64,000 nucleotides of DNA from Aralia elata (Eukaryota > Streptophyta > Magnoliopsida > Apiales > Araliaceae): the NCBI GenBank assembly GCA_034770075.1, contig JAVJAP010000027.1, positions 248,001 through 312,000 on the forward strand, read 5' to 3'. Of the stretch, positions 1-11,205 are shown piece after piece. The position numbers were made by a program, and so were the translations under genes. Every line of letters starts with the position of its first letter. The stretch's first letter is position 1. The notes beneath the pieces were generated by a model. It searched no databases and was not told the DNA's origin. It saw only the letters and a list, made by a program, of their open reading frames with translations.

Positions 1-345
1 GAAGCTATTAGTGAAAATTTTGAGAGTATACATCCTACCGTGGATGTTGATTCTAATGTTGATGAGACAAGAAGCATGAATGGGGATTAGGAAAAGGAAA
101 TTGAAGATCAAGAAGTCACATTCGAGGTTTTCAAAGCCATCGAACACCCATTGGTTCATGAAGAATATCTTCATGTGGATCTTGACGAAAGTGCAATGAT
201 GGATAAAGCGGAAGATGAAAGCTTCTTCTTGCCATCAGATGATACAAAGTTTGAGGGTCACCAATCTGGCATGCATGCCATGCAAATCAAAGAAATAACA
301 TCGAGGCCGCATGCTATGGTCAATTTTGCGATTGAGCCGGATTGA
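1..345 (+). pseudogene. C-terminal part of the B-family condensed Gag-PR ORF, with a stop
   Basis: Frame 1 reads as the last ~115 codons of the B ORF (compare 18372-19442). A TAG at 88-90 replaces a TAT present in copy 2, so the frame is broken. The segment after the stop matches the C-terminal edge of Athila protease (EVTFEVFKAI-like; compare EVKFNVFKAM in element C). It ends with a tail HAMQIKEITSR...NFAIEPD that is also recognisable in element G. The ORF start is outside the window. No enzymatic function is expected, because the protease active site is not part of this ORF. Confidence 0.75.
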
Positions 346-389
346 TGGGAAATAAAGGAGTCGGGCTAATGACTTTAAACCAAGCGCTT

Positions 390-407
390 CTTGGGAGGCA
401 ACCCAAG
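390..407 (+). other. Conserved post-ORF hairpin, B copy 1
   Basis: CTTGGG and CCCAAG form a perfect 6-bp stem around the loop AGGCAA, beginning 44 nt after the TGA at 343-345. The same structure at the same distance occurs at 19487-19504, at 53772-53791 with a different but still paired stem, and in weaker form in element C (35213-35228, minus). Confidence 0.7.
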
Positions 408-1280
408 TTTACTATTTTGCTTTTATTTTTGTTTGATTACATTTTAGTGGTTTAATTGCATTTTAATTTCTTTAGTCATTTGCTTTCAGGTACACTCCCA
501 ACTTAGAGGTATTGAAAGATGATATCAATGGCGCTTGACACGGTTTCAGGGAAGTCTTCTATTTTAATTTTTCCTATATCAGACATTGAGGACAATGTCA
601 AGTTTAAGTTTGGGGGTAGTATTTCGTATTTGTGTGTTTTTAATTTAGTTTTTGTGTGATTTAAGTATGTTTTTCTTTTTATTCAAAAAAAAAATTCATT
701 TATTTTTAAGATGTGTCCCATGAGCATTGTTTTAATTTGATTTGAACCATAATCCATGGTCTATGATAATGGCTTGTTTGAAGAGAATCTAACTCATGAG
801 ACATAGACAATTGTTGCTTAATCTTTGTGCTTATCGTTCATTGGTTATTATTTTGCTTATACGTCCTTTCACTTTTATGCACTTACCCATGAGTATTAAA
901 CTAGTTGTAGACTTAGTGAAGGCTTTTATAACCGAATGCTTGTGGGAAATATCTATAAACTCTAGAACTCGTTTAAACATCATGTAGACACCCAAATTTT
1001 GTGTTCCTTGTACTAACCATGACAGGAGGGCAAAATCGTCAATTGAACTGGCTTGCGGGAGCGAAGGAATGGGCACAAGTGCGAACGCCCAACACCACCG
1101 CAATGTTTGGCGACCAAAGCTGACGTGACAATAAGGCCATCCGAAACGGGCATCCCCGAATGAGGTGGCACGTCTTCCGGAAATTCCCGGACTGCAGAAT
1201 ACGAGCCTGTCAGTGAAAACCGACGTTAAGGCACAGAAATCGAGGCGTGGCACGAAAATCGAGAAAGTCAAACCGTCCAG

Positions 1281-1398
1281 CCGCGGATTGATCTGCGGCC
1301 AAATAGTGCGCCTTTTGAAAACACGGAACTCGAAACACGGAGCTCGAAATCAGGTGAGTAGAAGGCAGGCGGCCAGCCAGCCGCAGATTGATCTGCGG
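1281..1398 (+). promoter_or_regulatory. Two CCGC(A/G)GAT-TG-ATCTGCGG palindromes in the LTR
   Basis: Near-perfect 18-bp palindromes lie at 1281-1298 and 1381-1398. The second is directly followed by CCAGCCTATTTCAG, which occupies the place of the TATA-like CCTATAAATG in the LTR of element D. Equivalents occur at 13721, 20304, 20405 and 59207, and three copies sit upstream of the antisense gene at 11831-11894. Their position suggests a core-promoter-proximal binding site. That role is inferred. Confidence 0.55.
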
Positions 1399-2043
1399 CC
1401 AGCCTATTTCAGCTCAGTTTCGTTGCAGCATACAGGGAGTTGAAGGTTGAAAGAATTGGAAGGAAGAAGGAGAATTCAGCAGCAAAAGAGCACGGAAATA
1501 GAGAGGAAAAAGAGCAAAATTTGCAACCAAATAGGAAGAAAAGAGAGAAAAAGGGATAGGATTTATTTCTTTTGATTTTGATTGTATCAAATACACTCCT
1601 TATCCTATTCAAATACACAAGTTCACATCCATTTGAGATCATTTGCAAGGTGAAAATTCCTATTTGTTCTAGCAATTTATATCATATTGATTGGTTAAAT
1701 TAGATGTAATTTTCATGTATCTTGTTGAACAATCATGGATTAGGGATTATTAGTGAGGGTTCCATCGGAACAAAATTCTTCCTAATAACCCGAGGATATC
1801 CAATTGGTGAAATTTCTAGCTTGTTTATGGTGATTCATTGGGTGTAATTTATTTAGGTTATCATTTTCGGATATCATGGTGTATTAGATAAATCCGGGTT
1901 GGTTAGTTATGTAGTATTCATTTTGTGGGCATGTAGTAATCTCGTGTTAGCCTAGGAATGCGACCCCGTGGTCCAAATCCGATGATGGACGTTTTGATGT
2001 ATGTAATAGATTCAAGATGCTCGTTTTTTAATATGTAATCGTC

Positions 2044-2086
2044 GGGCCTTAAAGCGACGCTAGGGCGAGAATCGGGTTTAAGGCCC
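2044..2086 (+). other. Conserved long stem in Tat LTR
   Basis: GGGCCTTAAA pairs perfectly with TTTAAGGCCC across a ~23-nt loop. Stems in the same context occur in the 3' LTR (14462-14503), the solo LTR (21085-21127) and the diverged LTR of D (60190-60243). The loops differ between families while the stem is kept. It may act in the LTR transcript (termination, dimerisation or packaging). Confidence 0.6.
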
Positions 2087-2160
2087 CGTAGTAGTGGAAT
2101 ATGTGATTGTTGACGTTCGGGGATGTTTCGATGGCTTACATGCCCACAACATTCACATAG

Positions 2161-2195
2161 GCACACACACACACACACGCGCGCACGCACACACA
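2161..2195. repeat. CA/CG dinucleotide microsatellite in LTR
   Basis: This is a run of CA repeats with CG interruptions. Equivalent runs sit at the same place in the other Tat LTRs (about 15105-15135, 21709-21735, 60658-60686), so the microsatellite is an old part of the LTR. Confidence 0.9.
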
Positions 2196-2561
2196 TTTCA
2201 TGAATTAAAGGATAGGAAAGTACCAAGATTGCGGTAACCGTGTTTCACGGAAGTCGGGGGGTGCCTAACACCTTCCCCTCGCTTAAGCAAGCCCCCGAAC
2301 TCTATGAATCTCGATTCGCAGACCAATTAATTCGGAGTCACATATGAGCCAGCGATTTATAAAAAACGAAAACTCGGATGAGTTGGTACATCCATTTCAA
2401 ATATACCAACTGGCGACTCTGGTTAATTGGCTCATCATAAAAGCGATCTTTCAAAACCCCGTCGACATTAATGCCGACCTTTTCCAAAAAAAATCATTTA
2501 ATCAAGAGGCTAAAATTGGAAAAGACTAAAAGGACATAAAGAAAAACCCGGCGTCGACAGC

Positions 2562-2579
2562 TGGCGACTCTGCTGGGGA
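2562..2579 (+). other. Primer-binding site of element A
   Basis: TGGCGACTCTGCTGGGGA begins two bases after the LTR end. It has the form used by Tat/Ogre elements, in which the primer is generally tRNA-Arg. The tRNA assignment is from family knowledge. Confidence 0.8.
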
Positions 2580-2994
2580 TATTAGAGGGCTTAAGCCGCG
2601 TTCAAATCTTGATGCTATCCTATCCTTTTAAGATTCATAAAATGTGTGTGTGTGCGATATTTTGATTTTTTACTTTTGTTGTGTGAATGTGTGTTTTTTC
2701 CCAATAAATGAATGATTGAATGGAATTGTTTTACTTTTAAGTAATCATTTGCATACGGTGAGGGCGATGAATGTGAATGTATGTTGAGAGAGTACCTCCT
2801 GCTGAGGCGAACCTGTCGGTTGCTTATTACTGGACTCGAAGGGGCTGCTCCCCGGAGATGGCTCAGGAAACGCACCACCCAAATCCGCTCCAATCGAAAG
2901 GGCTCAGACGAGTAGATTGCGAAGATTTGGGGACCTTCATGCCGAAAAGCCCGTGAGAGTAACCCTAGGATAGGTCAGCCTCAGATTAACCCCC
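2580..2994 (+). other. Untranslated leader of element A
   Basis: No long ORF is present. About 170 bp (from about 2795 to 2985) is strikingly similar to the leader of the diverged element D (about 61260-61470), although the LTRs of the two differ far more. A GGGG-CTGCT-CCCC hairpin at 2841-2853 corresponds to GGGGG-TGTT-CCCCC at 61306-61319. A packaging or dimerisation role would fit this position but is inferred. Confidence 0.55.
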
Positions 2995-3318
2995 GTGAGT
3001 GATAGGTTGGCCAAGAGGGAAAGTTTCCTGCAGGAGGTCGCGAAAGAGTTTGAAACCAAGTGCTATATCCCCGGACAATCAACAAGCAGTAGGGAGGGGA
3101 CGAATATTATCACACCACCGGGAGCCCAACAAGTTGTGCCTGTCATCGATTGGGCAGGGCTAATTATTCCTGGAGAAGATAGGAAGGAGGACTCAGGCGA
3201 CATATCCGTAATCATCGGGGAAGTGTCCGATGTGAAGCCCCCTTTTATCCAGCGCATTTCATCTGACCTGACCGTCGACAACTGGACCATGAAACCAGTG
3301 ATATCCAAACAAGGGTAA
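2995..3318 (+). pseudogene. Short remnant ORF where gag should be
   Basis: A ~107-codon open frame follows the leader. I do not recognise a capsid domain, zinc knuckle or protease motif in it. Intact Tat elements carry a long Gag and a protease between the leader and RT, but here only about 0.8 kb separates the leader from the RT frame. The ORF is probably what remains after a large internal deletion, perhaps a gag-pro or linker fragment. The stretch 3319-3413 has no coding signal. Confidence 0.4.
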
Positions 3319-3413
3319 AACCCGACGTCAGGGTGGTAGACCCCAGAGGATGGGGGAATGGAGAAGTTTATTTTTGTTGTTGTTTTATTTTTGCATAATT
3401 ATGTCGTTTCTTC

Positions 3414-5789
3414 GTGTTATTTGAAAATGTGATCGTCGTGGAAAATGACTTATATATGACAAGTATTTTGTTTCATGTCAGGTGTACCAATTTGAGTAAT
3501 CCTTGCCTAACAAACGGTCTTTCAAATTTGAATGATGATTATGACTTTGACATTGAGCTCAACTTCGATTTGATGGGCATTGAGCAAGACGAGACAGATT
3601 ACGACGACGCGCCTAACGAGATCAAAGGATGGGTCGAGGATAAACCCAAACCCAACTTAGACCAAACCATCACTATAGATATCGGAACCCCTGACAAGCC
3701 AAAAGAACTCAAGATAGGGACGGACCTTACCCCCAGCCAAAAAGCCGAAATGATTGAGTTGCTAAACCAATATTAGGATGTCTTTGCCTGGTCTCATGAG
3801 GATATGATCGGATTGTCCACCGACATTGTGGTACACCGATTGCCCATCAAGGAGGGTTTCAGGCCTGTCAAGCAAAAATTAAGAAAGCTGAAACCGGAGT
3901 GGAGCTTAAAAGTGAAGGAAGAGATCATCAAGCAGTTCAGGGCGGGAATCATTATGGTGTCCACATACCCAGAATGGCTGTCCAATGTAGTCCCAGTGGC
4001 TAAGCCCGGAGGGAAGGTAAGGGTATGTGTAGATTATAGAGATCTAAATAAGGCCAGTCTCAAGGATAATTTTCCGGTGCCTTTCATACACATCCTGGTG
4101 GATAACATGGCCCAGTACGAAATGTATTCTTTTGTGGATTGCTTTGCCGGGTATCATCAGATAATGGTGGCGGAAGAAGATCAGGAAAAGACCGCGTTCA
4201 TCACCCCTTGGGGCACCTTCTGCTACAGGCGATTGGCTTTTGGTCTCACAAACGCGGGGGCTACTTATCAAAGAGCCATGATGGCCCTGTTCCACGACAT
4301 AATGCATAAGGAAATAGAGGTCTACGTGGATGACATTATCATGAAGTCAAGGGTAGAATCTGACCATATAACCCACCTTAAAAAGCTATTCGACCGGCTC
4401 AGAAAGTATAATTTGAAGCTCAATCCAGCAAAGTGTGCTTTCGGAGTGCAGTCGGGTAAGCTCTTGGGATTCCTGGTTAGTGATCAGGGCATTGAGTTGG
4501 ATCCGGCAAAGATTAAGGCCATTGTGGATATGCCGGCACCTCACATAGAGAAAGAGATAAGAGGGTTTCTCGGAAGAATAAACTTCATCAGCCGTTTCAT
4601 CTCCCACTTGACGACTACATGCGAGCCGATTTTCAAACTATTAAGGAAAGGTGCTTCCCAAGAATGGAATGAGCAATGTCAGAAGGCTTTTCAGACCATT
4701 AAAAAGCAACTGACTGAGGCACCAGTGCTGGTACCCCCGAAGGACGGGATCCCTCTGTTTATGTATATATCGGTCAATGCCGTCGCGATGGGATGTATGC
4801 TGGGACAGAAGAATGAGGCAGGTAAAGAGCAGGCCATCTATTACCTCAGCAAAAGATTTAGCCAATGTGAACAGAATTACACTCCCATCGAGAAGACCTG
4901 TTGTGCTCTGGCTTGGGCTGCAGGGATATTACAGCATTACCTCCATGGGCACACGACGTACCTGATATCAAGAATGGACCCCCTGAAATATATTTTTGAA
5001 AGGCCCATGCTGAACTGTCGATTGTCAAGATGGCAGTTAATCTTGCAACACTTCGACATGGTGTACGTGACTCAGAAGGCCATGAAAGGGCAGGGAATTG
5101 CAGATCAGTTGGCAGAAACCCCGTCAGGAGGAATGGAGCCGTTAGAAACTCCTCTACCAGACGAAGATATATTTTGGGTATCACACACGAAATGTGATGA
5201 CGAGGGACAGTTCTGGAAGTTGTATTTTGATGGTGCCATGAATGCCGAGGGGGCAGGAGCCGGAGCGGTCCTGGTCTCTATCACCGGCGAACAATACCCT
5301 GTGACCACTAAACTGAAATTCAGCAATTCGAACAACACCGCGGAATACGAGGGATGTATCTTGGGACTCCGTTTTGCCCGCGATATGGGAGTGAAGAGGT
5401 TGGCGGTGCTTGGGGATTCAGAATTGGTAATCAGACAGGCAATCGGGGTGTACAACACAAAAGAGCTCTGACTACTCCCATACCATCGTTGTGTTATCCA
5501 GTTGATACAGGAGTTCGAAGACATCGCTTTCCGACATATTCCCCGGGGACGGAATGATTTTGCCGATGCATTAGTAACTCTGGCTTCCTTAATCCATATA
5601 AGCAAAAGAAAAGATGTTCCACAGATTGAGATAGCAGTACAGAATGCCCCGGCATACGAGGAACATGTTGCAGTATTATCAGACGAGATGGCTTTACCAA
5701 AGCAGCCTTGGTATCACGACATAAGGGAGTACCTGAGGGATAGATCCATTCCCGACCGGGCAAGCCGAGCTGAGAGGATGAGAATTTAA
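3414..5789 (+). pseudogene. pol: Tat-type reverse transcriptase and RNase H of element A (broken)
   Basis: An acidic linker (about 3490-3773) leads into the RT. A TAG at 3774-3776 interrupts the same frame, which resumes and reads through the whole RT. The catalytic motifs are visible: the first Asp in SFVDCFAGYHQI (about residue 112 of the 3804 frame) and YVDD (about 174-177). After the connection domain a second RNase H of the archaeal type starts at about residue 473 (LYFDGA), with TAEYEG and LGDSEL carrying the further acidic residues. This dual arrangement is a Tat hallmark. A TGA at 5469-5471 interrupts the RNase H in frame, and the sequence after it (HIPRGRNDFADALVTLASL) is the expected continuation. 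In an active element the product copies genomic RNA into cDNA. Here it is inactivated by at least three stops. Confidence 0.9.
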
Positions 5790-6955
5790 AAGATGGCAAT
5801 GAAGTTTTACTTGAGTGGGGATTCACTCTACAAGAGGGATGTTGGGTTGGGACTGTTGCAGTGCGTAGATGAAACGCAGGCCCAAAGGATTATGAATGAA
5901 ATAATGGCGGAGTGTGTGGGCCACATATGAGTGGACCGATGCTGGCCAAAAAGATCTTGAGAACAGGGCATTATTGGTTAACACTAAAGGCCAATTGCGA
6001 CGATCATGTCAAGCGATGTTACCAATGCCAGGCGCACGGTAATGTGATCCATACGCCTCCCAATGAACTACACTGTATGACTTCCCCGTGGCCATTTTCA
6101 ATGTGGGGAATGGATGTAATCGGGCCAATAGAGCCCAAAACAAGCAACGGACACCGATTCATTTTCGTCATGATCGATTATTTCACCAAATGGGTAGAAG
6201 CAGCTTCTTTCCCCAAAGTAACTCAGGAGGTCATCGTCGGTTTCATCAGGAATAATGTTATTTGTCGATACGGGCAACCTGAGGTTTTGGTCTCCGACAA
6301 TGCCAAGAATTTGAACAACGCCCTCATGAAAGGATTGTGCGACCAGTTCAAGATCAAGCACCTCAACTCTGTCATTTACCGTCCTAAGATGAATGGGGCA
6401 GTGGAGGCTGCAAACAAGAACATCAAGAAGATCATGGCAAAAATGTCTGCTAATCATCGGGGATGGCCGGATTTGTTACCCCTCACCCTGCTGGCATACC
6501 GAACATCAACGCGTACTTCTACAGGGGCAACCCCTTACGCTTTGGTGTATGGGATGGAGGCCATTCTGCCAGTTGAGATTGAGATGGCGTCCCTCAGAAT
6601 AGTGATCGATGCTCAGATAAGCGAGGAGGATTGGATGCAGAGTCGATACGACCAACTGGCCCTAATTGATGAAAGAAGGGTGGCTGTTGTTTGGCACGGG
6701 CAGTTATATCAACAAAGGATCTCTCGATCATATGACAAAAGGATAAGACCTCGGAAGTTCAAGGAAAATGATTTGGTGCTAAAAAGAGTCATGCCTTGTG
6801 AAGACGAAGCCAAGGGGAAGTTCGCCCCGAACTGGGAGGGACCATTTGTGATTAAGAAAGTGCTATCCGGAGGAGCCCTCATGTTGCAAGAAATGGATGG
6901 GGAGGTATTTCCACAACCTCTCAATTCCGACTCGGTGAAGCGGTTCTACGCTTGA
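5790..6955 (+). pseudogene. pol: Integrase of element A (frameshifted at its start)
   Basis: After a TAA at 5787-5789 the frame runs to about 5910, then shifts by one near 5906-5917 into the frame ending at 6955. The zinc-binding region is present around the shift (GPHM, then CYQCQ). The catalytic D, D, E are in GMDVIGP, VSDNAKN and GAVEAANKN. The C-terminal part has the usual GPFVIKKVLSGGAL region found in Gypsy integrases. The enzyme would insert cDNA into chromosomes. Apart from the break near its start the domain is well preserved. Confidence 0.88.
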
Positions 6956-6988
6956 ATCGTCAATTCTCCCTTTTTCTGAAGGAGCGAA

Positions 6989-7028
6989 CTACGTAGGACC
7001 TGATCTCCCAACTTGTGGGGGTACGTAG
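6989..7028 (+). other. Inverted repeat 33 nt after the pol stop
   Basis: CTACGTA (6989-6995) and TACGTAG (7022-7028) are perfect inverted repeats enclosing an inner CTCCC/GGGGG pair. From memory, similar TACGTAGGCAGC-containing sequence follows pol in other plant Tat elements. Its position after the pol stop parallels the AGGCAA hairpin of the Athila-type elements here. Confidence 0.6.
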
Positions 7029-7464
7029 GCAGCCATCATGGCGCGGTCTGATCCCTTAAAAATAATCCTGTTCCTAAACAAAACCAATTCCCAACAGCCA
7101 GATAAACCTTCTTACACCCTCAAAACCTTCCCGAAACCAGCCGACAAAACAGCTTCATCCCAAATGACATTACCCTGATCCCACCAAAACAGATAGCCAA
7201 AATCCAAGACCCAATCCGATGAAATCAACAGGGGTACGACAATATCTGTCAGATCTCCATCAAGACTTGAGAAGAAAAAGAAAGCGAAATGTCAAAATCA
7301 TGGTCAACTGGATAAAATGAGGATCCAATGAAAGGCAGCGATACGACAAAAAGGGAAAATGACTAAATTTAAATGCATGTCTTTATATATAAGTCATTTT
7401 ATTACAAGATCTCTCTTTCGATAACTGATGAAACTAACATAGTCTATGCAGGAAATAAAATAAT
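7029..7464. other. Non-coding spacer between pol and antisense cassette
   Basis: I see no credible ORF on either strand and no repeat. It separates the convergent sense pol and antisense gene ends, so it probably contains the 3' ends of both transcripts. Confidence 0.6.
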
Positions 7465-9016
7465 CTACAAATCTGAAACTAGCTGAAGCAGGATGGATAA
7501 AGTGGTGGATAGATCTGAAGCATCAGCACCCCCTGCAATCTGCTGCCCCATCATATCAATGTGATCCAATAAAGCAGTGGCTCGGCTAACAGTCCCAGAA
7601 TGAGCAACTATAACTGCCCTGGTCTGAAGTACGATGGCATCTCTGTCAGCAATGGCAGCATCTCTAGCCAGAATGGCGTCATCTCTCTCGACAAGAGCGG
7701 CATCCCTCTCAGCCTCAGTAGTAATCAAGGCCAGGCGGAGTCGGGTATCCTCAGTAACCCGATTTGGGGCAGAATCGGCTGAGATGGAGTGGTATGTAGT
7801 ATCATCCGGAGAAATCATTACAAAGTCATCAGGAGCCCCAGTCCGACTCAAACAGCCGGATCGAAGTCTCCATGCAACCACTGCACGTAAGCAAATGTCT
7901 AGAGGTGGCAACCCTCACTATATTCGGCGGAGATCCTGCGAGACCAAAGGTCGTATACCCGCAGTAGTTCCCTCTCTGTCTGGGATGATATAAGGAATCG
8001 GTAGGCGGCTACACCCATGAAAAGGTGAAAATCCTGTGTCTGGTCAAACTGCCCTGTAACAACCAAGGGATGATAAGTAGTCACGCCCCTCAAGCCAGCA
8101 ATGGGAATGAAGTCCAGGTCAGGCACATGAGTCAAGAAGCTCATAAAGGAGCAATAACCCGAATAGACCAATTGATGAAAGGGATCCTCAATGGCCGACA
8201 AAAATGATGTCCAGGAGGCCACATCAGTACAGCTCACGGGACGAAACGAAAACTGTGCGGCTATGTCATGGCTGAAGCAAAACCCTTGGTGACGAAAATG
8301 GCCGATGGGACTGAGATGACTCATGAACCACACGTACAACAAAATCGAGCTCCCTATAAATACTCTGCCTCGGAAGAACTGGCAATATGAGGCAGACATG
8401 TAGGTATCCGCCAATATCATGGGAAGAATGGTGTGATCCTCCTGAAGGGCTCTAACGACCGCGACAACCCGCATGTCCAACTGATCAGGTCCTGCGGGCA
8501 AGTATAAAACTGAGACGACACAGGCCATCAGAACGTCTACTCTTAAAGCGCCCCAGCGCTCCTCAGACACAGAAAAATCACCGAAGAAAAGACGAAAACT
8601 GTCGGGTGAACCAAATCGGTCAATCAAGAACTGAAAGGGAACCATATGGTTTGATGTGATCACCGGTAACAGGACAGCCCTCCGCAAACCGGTAAAGGTC
8701 AAGAATTGACGGCGCATGGAACCAGCCGTGACCCTGGCACAAGGACCGTCCAAAGGCAGGCCGGTGAAGCGAGCATACTCCTCAAGGGTGGGGGTCAGCT
8801 CTACTGTCCCTAATCTGAACACCTGATGGGGAGGGGTCCAATAGCTCAGAATACCCTCCACAAAGCCCACTGGCACCTGAAAGGTTAATAAGGACCAAGA
8901 ATTGCCCAAAAGGCCATCTACGATAACCCTGTCAGCCGGCGATAAACTGTCCAACCAACGGAGGAGACTGCCGACCAACCCTGTGGGAGGAGTGGAATTC
9001 AAACGTACCACGACAT
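7465..9016 (-). pseudogene. Antisense gene 2 of element A: DUF7745-like protein with coiled-coil tail
   Basis: A 370-codon minus-strand frame (9011 to 7899) has the pattern of the plant retroelement-associated family I know as DUF7745: an N-terminal LSPADR/LLGNSW region, then FWDP-like YWTPPHQVFRLG and the TPTLEEYARFTGLP motif. The family name is from memory. A good acceptor (TTTCACAG) ends at 9017, just before the coding sequence, which has no proper ATG nearby, so an upstream exon is likely. The frame ends at TAG 7899. An overlapping frame down to 7465 encodes AERDAALVERDDAIL-type heptads, a likely coiled-coil tail. The junction is either a frameshift or a very short intron (38 bp between plausible sites, probably too short). 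The function is unknown. Confidence 0.6.
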
Positions 9017-9232
9017 CTGTGAAAGAATAGTATCAAAAAGACTGTACAGGGGTCATTCTCTATCCATAAATAAAAAGCATGCATCATACAGTTAATAATA
9101 GAGCAAATAAATTTTCATAGAGATAAAAGATAAATACTATGCATGAATAAATAAATGAGTTCAGTACATAGTGCATAAAATGAAAAATAAATCTAAACAG
9201 GTGCGGGTACAAAAGCCCTATTTTATCCTGAT

Positions 9233-11203
9233 CTAAATAAAATCAATCTCATCTATGAAAGCAGGATCCTCGAACTGATCCCCTGGGGTCGTCGAAGTCG
9301 GAGGCCCGAAGTTAATGTCGGGGATGTATGGCTGCGCTGTGGCATCAGATGAGCTCGGGCCCGCATCATAACCCGCACCATCAGGATCGTAGGCATAAGC
9401 ATCCTCTGGAGTCCGGCCCAACACCCGAAGATATAAGGACAGCTGGTCTACCTGGCAGGTCAGAGTGGCGATCTGCTCAGCATGGGTAGGACTCCGAACA
9501 CAGGCTGCCCAGTCCGTCATCATCACTGAGCCGGGGACCATATCCCCGAGGAAGAATGTGGCCCGGGTCTGAGGACCGATAGTACGGGGCACCCACCAAG
9601 TACGGAAAGCATCACTCGTACTAGGACCCGTAGAGAGCATCCGGCCGTCCTCCCCGGCGAGCATGATCTCCGAAGGCTGAGAATCCAGCGGCCAGGAGGT
9701 AGTGAAAGGAAGGGAATGCGGGATGCGGATCTCTCCAGTGACGCATCTGAATGCGCGCTCCCCCAGATACATCACCCATCCTCCAACACTCTGCAAAGTG
9801 AGGCGACGGGTGGAAAGTGCGAACTCCGGGCCGGTAGGATACCCATCTGTGAGCCCCACATCCAGATGCTCAAAAAGATAAGGCCTCCAGACGACCTCTG
9901 CAGCAGTGATCAGCTCCAGCTGAATGCGGCAATGGGCAAAGCTGCCAGACACTAGGACCTCCTCCAGGGTGCTGTGGTGCCATCGCCGACCCCGGGGATA
10001 AGTGTCCAAGCCAAGAGTAGTGACGGGCCTCAGGCATGGAAGACGCTCGTAGGCCCAGAACTGCGAACAGAAATAGTGAAAAGCATGAGTAACCGACGAA
10101 TGCAGAAAAGAGAAATAAATGAAGGAAAGTGCAGTAACAAAAGAGGAGGAGAAGCCTCACCAGCAAGAAGTGATAGAATCCAAGCCAAACGTCTGTCTGG
10201 CCCTCCGAACGTAGACGCAGACCGTGGAGGAAGTAGGCAAAGGTGAATGACCCCCAATCATAGTCACTGATACGGTCCACGTCTCTGACGGCTCCTACGA
10301 CGCTGAAATGAATGGTGGAGGAGTTGTTCCCTAGGAAATAACCCCTCATTATGGTCTGGAATAAGCGCCGTAGCAGAATGTCCCGAGTGCCTTGATCCGC
10401 TGGAGTAGGCAGTGCGTACAGACCCCCGACAGCATCGACAGCCAAAGCACCGGACCGAATGCTACGGGCCTTAAAGACCCGGTGCTCAACGGCGAAGCCC
10501 AATAAAGCTCGGACCTCCGCTGGAGTGATGTCAAGATCCAGAGGGACGCGGGATCCAGAGAACTCGATGCCCGTGATGTACCTCCAGTCCCAGGGAGTCA
10601 GCACAACCTCGTAGTCAAGAAGATGAAGAGACTGTGTTTGGTGGAACCAGCGCTCAGATAAGGCCCTCATGTAACCCAGGGGCACTGGCGGGGAATGATG
10701 GTGAAGAAGTGACGAAAGCCCCAGGAGTCCACCACCGCTCGGTACTCACTGTGCAGAGCTGTATAGAGGGAATATATGTTGAACCAGTTACCCCTCGGCT
10801 GAGTAACTCGGGCACCTGGGGCAATCACCAATGGGTCAGTCCAGATAAAAGGGGAATTGAGAAATTGAGAATAAAATCAGAATAGAACTGAATATACCTC
10901 GTTAGCCACGAGAGATGCTAAGGGGTGACGACTGAGATCCCGACCCAATAGATCGGGTATCTGCACAGATGTGCCAGACGGGGCACTATGAGGAGATGGA
11001 GCCGGTGTGCTGGAGGATGGCCCCTCTGCCGCAACCTCCGGAAGAGCAGCCTCCTCAACGTCCGGGTGATCGGGACGGATGACAGCCTCCGCCAAGCGGC
11101 GAGCCTGACGGGTCCGAGGAAGAACAGGGGCAGGTGCAGCCCTACGACGGCGAACACCCGATGTCCGAGATGCAGAAGAGCTACTAGGAGTGTCGGGATC
11201 CAT
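9233..11203 (-). pseudogene. Antisense gene 1 of element A: plant-mobile-domain-like protein, multi-exon
   Basis: The probable start is the ATG at 11203. Exon 1 codes a Ser/Pro/Arg-rich region with an RRRR cluster and runs to a donor (GAG|GTATAT) near 10898. A candidate acceptor is near 10816, and the following exon reads NWFNIYSLYTALHSEY and WGFRHFFTIIPR. A one-base shift near 10690 leads into the LSERW...TPWDWRYITGI region. A 100-bp intron (about 10160-10061, GTGAGG...CGCAG) joins in frame GFYHFLL to FWAYERLPCLRPV, the expected core motif of the plant mobile domain (PMD, related to MAIN/MAIL1 proteins). The frame ends at 9233. Antisense extra ORFs are known in Tat elements. The clean intron supports a real captured gene, and the shift suggests it is now decayed. 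Confidence 0.7.
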
Positions 11204-11205
11204 AG

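Larger units (their letters stand above)
1..982 (+). mobile_element. Non-autonomous Athila-like element B, copy 1, left piece of internal region
   Basis: The sequence aligns base for base with 19099-20003, the internal region of B copy 2. It holds the end of the B ORF, a post-ORF hairpin, an internal polypurine-like tract at about 603-618, and AT-rich 3' untranslated sequence. It stops at 978-982 (CATCA), where element A is inserted. The piece resumes at 15500, and the joined flanks match the uninterrupted copies at about 22155 and 55135. The 5' part and 5' LTR lie left of the window. Confidence 0.85.
983..2559 (+). repeat. 5' LTR of element A
   Basis: This is a 1577-bp LTR beginning TGTAGACACC and ending GTCGACA. 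Compared with the 2077-bp 3' LTR it lacks a 526-bp block (equivalent to 14565-15090) and keeps a 22-bp palindrome unit at 1380-1401 that the 3' LTR has lost. The deletion joint shares the microhomology CCA. Small reverse ORFs within it are not conserved genes. Confidence 0.9.

Noticed and set aside
1409..1675. Ser/Phe-rich reverse ORFs in the Tat LTR (also 13827-14093 and 20443-20668)
   Set aside because: They arise from purine-rich LTR sequence read in reverse. They are repeated only because the LTR is repeated.
2615..2893. Reverse ORF over the leader of A
   Set aside because: It covers a conserved leader that is equally conserved in D without an equivalent frame. A structural RNA explanation fits better.
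7881..7918. 38-bp intron joining the DUF7745-like frame to the coiled-coil frame
   Set aside because: The splice sites and phase fit, but the length is below the usual minimum for plant introns. A frameshift is more likely.
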